Part shown: one piece after another, positions 58,438 to 64,000 of the stretch
Layout of the letters: each line of letters opens with the position of its first letter
How positions within the stretch are numbered: position 1 is the first letter of the stretch
Source of the DNA: an uncultured Oscillospiraceae bacterium
GTDB taxonomy: Bacteria; Bacillota; Clostridia; Oscillospirales; Oscillospiraceae
Direction: 5' to 3'
Assembly (NCBI GenBank): GCA_910588105.1
Contig: CAJUQD010000006.1
Location: 1-64,000, forward strand
Length of the DNA stretch: 64,000 nucleotides
Notes under the pieces: model-generated
What the model was told of the DNA's origin: nothing
What the model saw: the letters and a program-made list of their open reading frames with translations, nothing else
Database searches by the model: none
Position numbers and translations under genes: made by a program

Positions 58438-59648
58438 GAGCTGGGCCGGCAGGCCCGCACTATGGACAGGGCCGGCACCGGCCTTGGCAGCCTCATGCGG
58501 AACTCCATCTGCGGGCGCCGGGGCTGGCTGAGTTCAAAGCCGTCCATGTCCCGCATCATAGGCACGGCCATGGCGAAGGCGGGCACATCGGGCCCCACCA
58601 CCTCCACCTCATCCCCGGCGGCAAACTTATTGCGCAGGGACAGCCTTGCGTTCCCCAAAGCGTCGCAGGCGGTGACCACGGCCAGCACCTGCCAGTCCCG
58701 GACGTACCGGGCGGAGTCGGTATACTGCCCCGGCTGGCCAAACCAGAAGCCGGTGGAGTAATGCCGGTGGCTTACCTTATCGACCTCGGCGCGCCAGACG
58801 GGCTCAAGCGGGCGGTTTTCCGCCGCCGCGTCCACCGCGTGGCGGTAGGCGGCGGCAGTCATGGCGGCGTAGTAGGCGCTCTTGGCCCGCCCCTCAATTT
58901 TCAGCGAGTCTACCCCGGCCCGGATCAACTCCGGGATGTGGTCGATCATGCACATGTCCCGGCTGTTCAGGATGAAGGTCTCCCCATTCTCCTCGAACAC
59001 GGGGAAGTACTCCCCCGGGCGCTTCTCCTCCATCAGCGCGTACTGGTATCGGCAGGGCTGGGCGCACGCCCCCCGGGAGGCGTCCCGCCCGGTCATATAG
59101 TTGGACAGCAAGCACCGCCCCGACCAGCTCACGCACATGGCACCGTGGACGAAGCACTCCACCTCCAGCCCGCGCGGGGCTTTCGCTTTCAGCTCGGCCA
59201 CCTCGTCCAAGGACAGCTCCCGGGCCAAAATCACCCGGGATGCCCCCAGCTCATGCCACACCCGGGCTGTCTCATAATTGGTGATCCCCGTCTGGGTGGA
59301 CATGTGCACCTGGACATGGGGGGCGTGCCGCCTGCATAGGTCCAGCACATCGGGGCCCGCGGCGATCACCGCGTCTGCGCCGATGGAATCCAGATATTCC
59401 AGGTATTCGGGCAGCCGGGCCGCCTCATGGTTGCGGGCCAGGGTATTGCAGGTCACGTGGACCCGCACCCCGCGGGCGTGGGCCGCCTCCACCGCAGCCG
59501 CCAGCTCCTCCCGGTCAAAATTCCCCGCAAAGGCCCGCATCCCGAAGGCATTCCCCGCCAGGTACACCGCGTCCGCCCCATAAGCCAGGGCCATGTCCAG
59601 CCGCTCCCGGTCCCCGGCGGGGCACAGCAGCTCCGGCTTAACCGCCAT
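58434..59648 (-). CDS. U32-family peptidase / hydroxylase-type protein
   Basis: 404 residues. The U32 signature ECFVHGAMCVSWSGRCLLSN is present with its Cys residues, as is KPELLCPAGDRERLDMALAY at the start. Members are annotated as collagenase-like peptidases or as tRNA/rRNA hydroxylation factors (TrhP/RlhA); which applies here is not clear. Its start lies inside the end of mltG (11-nt overlap) with a weak site (CAGGG), suggesting coupling to mltG translation. The C-terminus runs into a dispersed repeat. Confidence 0.9.
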   Translation of the reverse strand: MAVKPELLCPAGDRERLDMALAYGADAVYLAGNAFGMRAFAGNFDREELAAAVEAAHARGVRVHVTCNTLARNHEAARLPEYLEYLDSIGADAVIAAGPDVLDLCRRHAPHVQVHMSTQTGITNYETARVWHELGASRVILARELSLDEVAELKAKAPRGLEVECFVHGAMCVSWSGRCLLSNYMTGRDASRGACAQPCRYQYALMEEKRPGEYFPVFEENGETFILNSRDMCMIDHIPELIRAGVDSLKIEGRAKSAYYAAMTAAAYRHAVDAAAENRPLEPVWRAEVDKVSHRHYSTGFWFGQPGQYTDSARYVRDWQVLAVVTACDALGNARLSLRNKFAAGDEVEVVGPDVPAFAMAVPMMRDMDGFELSQPRRPQMEFRMRLPRPVPALSIVRACRPSS

Positions 59649-60822
59649 TGCCCTGGTAGCGCTGCACCAGCGCCTCGTGCTCGGCATAGGTGCGGCTGTA
59701 CTCATGCTGCTTGGTCTCGGGATTGAGGACGTAATAGTAGTAACTGGTGTCCGCCGGGTTCATGGCGGCCAGCAGGGAGGTCATGCCCGGATTGGAGATG
59801 GGCCCGGCGGGCAGCCCCTTGTACAGGTAGGTGTTGTAGGGGGAGTCAATGGCCCGGTCCGCCACCGTGGGTACCTTACCGCCATTGAGGTAGACCAGGG
59901 TGGCGTCGATCTGGAGGTAGCCCACCGTCTCCGCCGCAGGGTTCTCCAGACGGTTGTAGATGACGGAGGCGATGCTCCGGTAGTCGTTGCGCTCGTCGTT
60001 GTTGGTGCCGTCGGTCTCCTTCTCGATCATAGAGGCGATGGTCACGATGTCATGGAGGGAATACTGGATGTCCTCCCCGGTATACTGGGCCATATACTCG
60101 TCCATCTTGGCGTCGAAGTTCACCAGCATTTTATTGATGACATACTTGGGATTTTCCCCCAGCTCAAAGGTATAGGTGTCCGGGAACAGGTAGCCCTCCA
60201 GCCGGTGGTAGTCGCCCAGGGGGCGCTCCCGCAGCCAGTCAAAGGCATAGTCGTAGTTGGCGGCCATATCCCGGAGCTTGTCCAACGACGTGACGCCCCG
60301 GTCATCCAGCAGCTCAAAGACCTGGTCGATGGTGAGCCCCTCCTTGATGGTGACATCCGCCGTCTTCCGGGTGGACGAGGACGAGCCCATGCTGGACACC
60401 AGGGCATGGTAATCCATCTCGGTGTTCAGCTCATAGGTGCCGGGGGCAATCTTGTCCTCCGCGTGGGAAAACCACGCGTACAGCTTGAAGAGGAACTTGT
60501 ACTGGATCAGCCCCTTTTCCTCCAGCGTATCCACCACGGAGGAAAACTCGGTGCTGTCGTCGATGATAATTTCGGCGGAGGCGGCCTCCTTGTTCAGGCC
60601 CAACAGATCGCACGCCCACACCCACCCCACCGTGGCCAGCACACCTGACGCGCCGATGACCAGCAGGACATATAAAAATGCGCCCGCCACCCGGGCCGCA
60701 GTGCTGCGCCGCCGGGTGGGCTTTCTCCGATGGGTGGGCTGGGACTGGCCGCGCTGGGCCCCCGCCTGTTCCCGGCGGGGCTGGGACTGGCCGCGGCTTG
60801 CGGCGCGATGCTCTTCTGCCAT
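59638..60822 (-). CDS. mltG: Endolytic murein transglycosylase MltG
   Basis: Cleaves nascent glycan strands at the membrane. 394 residues; a basic Gln/Arg-rich cytoplasmic start, one helix (VAGAFLYVLLVIGASGVLAT, ~45-66), a LysM-like subdomain, then the YceG catalytic domain with LEGYLFPDTYTFELGENP, TIASMIEKETDG (catalytic Glu) and SPYNTYLYKGLPAGPISNPG. AAAGGAGTGAG precedes ATG 60822. It forms an operon with the U32 gene. Confidence 0.94.
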   Translation of the reverse strand: MAEEHRAASRGQSQPRREQAGAQRGQSQPTHRRKPTRRRSTAARVAGAFLYVLLVIGASGVLATVGWVWACDLLGLNKEAASAEIIIDDSTEFSSVVDTLEEKGLIQYKFLFKLYAWFSHAEDKIAPGTYELNTEMDYHALVSSMGSSSSTRKTADVTIKEGLTIDQVFELLDDRGVTSLDKLRDMAANYDYAFDWLRERPLGDYHRLEGYLFPDTYTFELGENPKYVINKMLVNFDAKMDEYMAQYTGEDIQYSLHDIVTIASMIEKETDGTNNDERNDYRSIASVIYNRLENPAAETVGYLQIDATLVYLNGGKVPTVADRAIDSPYNTYLYKGLPAGPISNPGMTSLLAAMNPADTSYYYYVLNPETKQHEYSRTYAEHEALVQRYQGNGG

Positions 60823-60955
60823 TGAGACTCACTCCTTTGGGTTTCGGGTGGGGAACCAATTTCCGGCCCCCCACATAGTATGACACGGAAACGGCAAGAA
60901 AGCCGCTTCCACGGCCGGCCTTGCGGCCGGGACAATATTAGTGAGGTGACAAATC

Positions 60956-61150
60956 ATGTGTTGTGGCAACAATGGTGGTTTCGGCGGGGGCTGCTGGTGG
61001 ATCATCATCCTGATCCTCCTGCTGTGCTGCTGCGGCGGCGGGAACAGCTGGGGCGGCAATAACAATTGCTGCTGCTGCTGTGGCGGCAGCAACAACGGCT
61101 GCGGCTGCGGCTGCGGTAACAACTGCGGCTGCAACGACGGTTGTTGTTGA
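60956..61150 (+). CDS. Cys/Gly/Asn-rich membrane micro-protein
   Basis: 64 residues with 18 Cys. After MCCGNNGGFGGGC comes a single short helix WWIIILILLL (14-23), then Cys runs (CCC at 24-26, five Cys at 38-42) in a Gly/Asn matrix. The outline (Gly-rich start, one helix, small size) recalls YjcZ-like spore coat proteins, but Cys content is far higher. GTGAGGTG lies 8 nt upstream. The start is 133 nt away from mltG's and divergent. A spore or metal-binding role is speculation. Confidence 0.6.
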   Translation: MCCGNNGGFGGGCWWIIILILLLCCCGGGNSWGGNNNCCCCCGGSNNGCGCGCGNNCGCNDGCC

Positions 61151-61290
61151 GCCGCCGCGCACAGCGGGCTAAGACCGAAGAGGAGCAAAAGCGGGCAGGC
61201 CCCGCAGGAGCCGGACAGCTTTTGCGCAGTCGGAGGACTTAGAACCGCAGCGTGAGCAGGCGAAGCACGAAAGGCGCGCAGCGCCGGGCC
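61151..61290 (+). repeat. GC-rich repeat, second-module copy
   Basis: It begins at the stop of the Cys-rich ORF and contains GCGCAGTCGGAGGACTTAGA (61224-61243), continuing ACCGC, a 24/25 match to 32502-32526, with GGACAG just before and CAGCGTGAG just after in both. Confidence 0.55.
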
Positions 61291-61340
61291 GTCCCCATCC
61301 GGGGCCGTCCCAAAGCCGCGCCGCCAATACCATACCCAAC

Positions 61341-61364
61341 GGGCGGAGGGGAATCCCTCCGCCC
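61341..61364 (-). terminator. Hairpin after the 5-FTHF cyclo-ligase gene
   Basis: GGGCGGAGGG pairs with CCCTCCGCCC over 4 nt, 5 nt past the stop codon; no strong T-tract. Confidence 0.6.
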
Positions 61365-61368
61365 GGCC

Positions 61369-61896
61369 CTACTCCTCAATCAGGACAAGCTTCACCGGCA
61401 CGTCGAATTCCTCCCGGGGGATGTGCTCCGCCAGCCGCCCTGGGCGGCAGATACACGCCGTAAACCCGGTGAAGTCCGCCAGCCATCGGTCAAAGTACCC
61501 CCCGCCCCAGCCCAAGCGGTAGCCCTCCCGGTCCACCATCAGGTGGGGGATGAGGGCGGCAGAGATCTCCCCCTTGGGAATGACGGGGCAGGAGTCGTCC
61601 GGCTCCGGGATGCCGAAACGGTTGGGGATAAGCTGGTCTACGTCCAGCACCTGCCGGGCTTCCATCGCCCGGTGGGGCAGCACCACCGGCAGGGCCACCC
61701 GCTTGCCCTTTTCCAGCAGGGCGCGGATGAGGGGGACTGTATTGGGCTCCCGGCCCGTGCCGTAAAACACCATCACCGTGTCCGCCGCCTCCACCTCCGG
61801 GAGAGCCAGAAACCGCTCAAACAGCGCCCCGGCCTCCATTTGAGGCAAGCCGGCGGCGTGGCGGCGCAGCTCCGCCTTGCGCTCCTTGACCGTCAT
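61369..61896 (-). CDS. 5-formyltetrahydrofolate cyclo-ligase
   Basis: Converts 5-formyl-THF to methenyl-THF with ATP. 175 residues. The ATP/substrate loop GWGGGYFDRWL and MVFYGTGREPNT, PHLMVDREGYRLG fit the family. Its ATG overlaps the DJ-1 gene's stop (ATGA). Single domain, normal length. Confidence 0.93.
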   Translation of the reverse strand: MTVKERKAELRRHAAGLPQMEAGALFERFLALPEVEAADTVMVFYGTGREPNTVPLIRALLEKGKRVALPVVLPHRAMEARQVLDVDQLIPNRFGIPEPDDSCPVIPKGEISAALIPHLMVDREGYRLGWGGGYFDRWLADFTGFTACICRPGRLAEHIPREEFDVPVKLVLIEE

Positions 61897-62450
61897 ACGC
61901 CGTAGTGCAGCCCGGCGCGGACCTGGGCGGCCACTTCCGCCCCCGCCAGCGCCTCCACCAGGGCCAGGGCAAAATCAAACGCGGTTCCAGGCCCCTTGCC
62001 GGTGATGAGCCTACCCTCCGTGACCGCCGCCCGGTCCATGGCGGGGACGGCCCCGGCCTGGGCCAGCTCCCCCTCCATCCCCGGATAGCACACACAGGAA
62101 CCCCCCTCGGGCAGCAGTCCCGCCCGGGCCAGCAGGGTAGGGGCGGCACAGATGGCGGCCAGCCACAGTTCAGGGTCCTCCATCGCCCGGCGGATCAGGG
62201 CCATAGCGGCCCCGCTGCCCTCCATGGAGGCCACGCCCCCCATGCCGCCGGGGAGCACCACCATGTCCCCTTTCTCCAGGGATACCTTCTCCACCGGCAG
62301 GCCGGCCTTGACTGTGATATCGTGGGACCCGGTGACATACTCCCCGCCGATGCCCGCCAGCGTGACGGGCAGGTTCGCCCGGCGCAGCACATCGGCGGTC
62401 ACCAGGGCCTCCGCCTCCTCAAAGCCCGCGCCCAACAGGATATAGACCAT
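61893..62450 (-). CDS. DJ-1/PfpI-family protein (YajL/ThiJ type)
   Basis: 185 residues. The acidic residue motif GFEEAEALVTADVLRRA (Glu ~15) and the nucleophile Cys in LAAICAAPTLLARAGLL (~100) with GKGPGTAFDFALALVE are the DJ-1 marks. Probably deglycase or stress-protection activity. Coupled to the cyclo-ligase gene. Confidence 0.92.
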   Translation of the reverse strand: MVYILLGAGFEEAEALVTADVLRRANLPVTLAGIGGEYVTGSHDITVKAGLPVEKVSLEKGDMVVLPGGMGGVASMEGSGAAMALIRRAMEDPELWLAAICAAPTLLARAGLLPEGGSCVCYPGMEGELAQAGAVPAMDRAAVTEGRLITGKGPGTAFDFALALVEALAGAEVAAQVRAGLHYGV

Positions 62451-62489
62451 AGAGCATCTACCTTTCCTTCCTTTATGATTAAAATAGTA

Positions 62490-63212
62490 CTAGTTTCTTC
62501 CCAGCCGCGCGCCCACGGCAGACACCAGGAACAGGGGCAGCTTGGCCATGCGCCCGATCCGGGAGGGCTCCTTCGCCAGCCGGTACAGCCACTCCAGCCC
62601 CAGCCTCTGGAAGGACTCCGGGGCCCGCTCCACCCTGCCCGCGAACACGTCCAGCGACCCGCCCAATCCGATGTACAGCCGGGCCCCGGCTTCCCCGCCG
62701 TGGGCGGCGATCCACTTCTCCTGCTTGGGGAAGCCCAGGCAGACGAACACCACGTCCGCCCGGGCCCGGCGGATATCCTCAATAACCGGGCTGTCGTCCT
62801 GGAAGTAGCCGTCGTGGGCGCCGCACACCACAAGCCCTGGATATGCGGCCCGCAGATTGACCGCCGCCTGCTCCGCCACGCCGGGGGCCGCCCCCAGCAG
62901 GTAAAGCCGCCTGTCCGTCCCGGCCATACGCCCCATCAGGGCGGAGGCAAAGTCGATGCCTGGAACCCGGCCCTTCAGCGGCCTGCCCAGAATTTTGGCG
63001 GCGTGGATCACCCCCACCCCGTCGGGGATGACCAGATCCGCCTGGGACAGTATCCCGGCAAATTCCCGGTCTTTTTTTGCACGCTGGACCATCTCGGGGT
63101 TGGGGGTGGCCACCATGTGGGGGCCGTCCTCCTCAAACATGGCCAGCGCCCGGTCCACCGCCTCATCCAAGTTCACATTGTCAAAGGCCACGCCTAGCAC
63201 GTCGGTGCGCAT
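62490..63212 (-). CDS. tagA: WecG/TagA/CpsF-family glycosyltransferase
   Basis: Probable N-acetylmannosaminyltransferase acting on undecaprenyl-PP-GlcNAc, early step of wall teichoic or other secondary wall polymer synthesis. 240 residues; typical NPEMVQRAKKDREFAGILSQ (catalytic region around TPN-E) and ADLVIPDGVGVIHAAKILGR, VVFVCLGFPKQEKWIA, FAGRVERAPE. Cytoplasmic face of the membrane. Other wall-polymer genes are not in the window. Confidence 0.93.
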   Translation of the reverse strand: MRTDVLGVAFDNVNLDEAVDRALAMFEEDGPHMVATPNPEMVQRAKKDREFAGILSQADLVIPDGVGVIHAAKILGRPLKGRVPGIDFASALMGRMAGTDRRLYLLGAAPGVAEQAAVNLRAAYPGLVVCGAHDGYFQDDSPVIEDIRRARADVVFVCLGFPKQEKWIAAHGGEAGARLYIGLGGSLDVFAGRVERAPESFQRLGLEWLYRLAKEPSRIGRMAKLPLFLVSAVGARLGRN

Positions 63213-63380
63213 GGCGCATCCCTCCCTTATCTTGTGTGCCGTCGGTTTTCTGCTGGCATTTTAACACAATCCCCGGGAAAAGTCCACCCATGGCCGGCAG
63301 TATTTATAGTTTGTTCATCCTACTTTGCGCGGCCGGTGTCAAACCGACCGCTTATTTTTTGAGTTATGTCTATTTCGCCC

Positions 63381-63409
63381 TTGACACCAGCGCGTTAAAG
63401 CGCTATACT
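63381..63409 (+). promoter_or_regulatory. Promoter of the ABC binding protein gene
   Basis: TTGACA (63381-63386), 17-nt spacer, TATACT (63404-63409); start codon 88 nt downstream. The leader has GAGCTGAAGGGCTC and TTTGCG...CGCAAA, each a possible small hairpin. Confidence 0.85.
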
Positions 63410-63497
63410 AGCATCCATGAGCTGAAGGGCTCATTCCTTTGCGTCCGGCACTTTGGCGGCGCAAAGCAGTAAAGCAAGCCGTTTGGAGGAATAGAGA

Positions 63498-64000
63498 ATG
63501 AAAAAGACCGCAAAGCTAACCGCGCTGCTGCTGGCGCTGGTAATGACCCTGTCCCTGGCCGCCTGTTCCGGCACCGACTTGGACAGCGCCGACCCCAACG
63601 AATCCAAGGCCGCCCCCGAAAACAGCAGTGAACCCGCCGGGGACGTGAAGTACGTGGTTGGCATCTGCCAGCTGGCCCCCCACGTGGCCCTGGACGCCGC
63701 CACCGAGGGCTTTATCGACGCGCTGAACGAAAAGCTCCCCGGCCAGGTGGATATCCAGAACAAAAACGCCGCCGGCGATTCCCCCACCTGCGCCACCATC
63801 ATCAACGGCTTTGTCTCCGACGGCGTGGATCTGATTATGGCCAACGCCACCGCCCCCCTTCAGGCCGCCGCCTCCGCCACCAACTCCATCCCGGTGCTGG
63901 GCACCTCCATCACCGAGTACGGCGTGGCCCTGGGGATTGAGAATTTCTCCGGCACCGTGGGCACCAACGTATCCGGCACCTCCGACCTGGCCCCCCTGGA
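63498..64000 (+). CDS. ABC transporter substrate-binding lipoprotein (TrpX-like), 3' cut
   Basis: 168 residues visible before the window ends. The lipoprotein signal MKKTAKLTALLLALVMTLSL ends in AAC with lipid Cys at 23. The mature start YVVGICQLAPHVALDAATEG then TIINGFVSDGVDLIMANATA fits the PF04392 (ABC_sub_bind) group whose members include tryptophan/tyrosine and sugar importers. TTGGAGGAATAG precedes ATG 63498. Permease and ATPase genes should follow outside the window. Confidence 0.88.
   Translation, partial: MKKTAKLTALLLALVMTLSLAACSGTDLDSADPNESKAAPENSSEPAGDVKYVVGICQLAPHVALDAATEGFIDALNEKLPGQVDIQNKNAAGDSPTCATIINGFVSDGVDLIMANATAPLQAAASATNSIPVLGTSITEYGVALGIENFSGTVGTNVSGTSDLAPL

Noticed and set aside
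60956..61150. Possibility that the Cys-rich ORF is a CRISPR or tandem repeat
   Set aside because: The triplets are irregular and there are no spacer-like unique blocks between equal repeats.
60829..61188. Minus-strand Gln/Pro/Leu-rich frame opposite the Cys-rich ORF
   Set aside because: Produced by GCN/GGC triplet repeats; no ribosome site and no promoter.
1..64000. tRNA, rRNA, CRISPR arrays, intact prophage
   Set aside because: Looked for tRNA-like CCA/GTTCGA patterns, regular direct repeats with spacers, and phage structural genes; none found apart from the recombinase fragment and the small helix-turn-helix ORF.

Overview
The window comes from a high-GC, endospore-forming, low-oxygen Firmicute, most likely of the Oscillospiraceae (Flavonifractor / Pseudoflavonifractor / Lawsonibacter type). 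The evidence is a SpoIIP sporulation hydrolase, TTGACA/TATAAT promoters, AGGAGG-type ribosome binding sites, an rplJ leader of the Firmicute L10 type, pyruvate phosphate dikinase, NADP-glutamate dehydrogenase, and a sugar ABC transporter of the LplABC type. The organism assignment is inference from gene content; no rRNA is present. No tRNA, rRNA or CRISPR array was seen.

Layout. 1-4006: ppdK (cut by the left edge) divergent from glnA. 4007-6280: a decayed patch with a palindromic repeat, an MMPL exporter remnant and a broken IS5-type transposase. 6293-25412: a large pectin / oligogalacturonide utilisation locus. On the minus strand one block runs from an ABC ATPase through kduI, kduD, an esterase and a TIM-barrel protein to a GH4 galacturonidase-like enzyme. 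A second block runs from a (frameshifted) membrane protein through two permeases, a lipoprotein binding protein, four small 4-helix membrane proteins and a second ATPase to GH28 and GH105 enzymes. An AraC-type activator sits between the blocks and a pectinesterase is divergent at the far end. No enzyme in the locus has a visible signal peptide, so the likely scheme is capture of oligogalacturonides outside and complete de-esterification and depolymerisation inside.

25557-35092: malic enzyme, remnants of a serine recombinase element, the rplJ-rplL operon with its leader, an ECF sigma / anti-sigma-like pair, gdhA, a bactofilin, and an AbrB-regulator + ABC-2 transporter operon with a clear operator. 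35102-44336: spoIIP, icd, a DUF975 protein, a flotillin, a RelB-like/helical fusion protein and a cation P-type ATPase. 44442-48593: a Bce/antimicrobial-peptide-type module (response regulator, ABC ATPase, permease, micro-ORFs, small membrane protein, histidine kinase). 48669-58244: GH13 enzyme, two unknown proteins, a response regulator-kinase-HtrA-BirA operon, a cation diffusion facilitator and a flavin-binding-type protein. 58434-64000: U32 peptidase and MltG, a Cys/Gly-rich micro-protein, 5-FTHF cyclo-ligase, a DJ-1 protein, a TagA-type glycosyltransferase, and the start of an ABC binding lipoprotein.

Two families of intergenic repeats run through the window: a palindromic MITE-like family ending in AAGGAAGGACTGRTTAAA, and a GC-rich family that begins at the stop codon of the preceding gene. 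The least understood coding material is the set of four-helix membrane proteins interleaved with the pectin transporter genes, and the RelB-like fusion protein.
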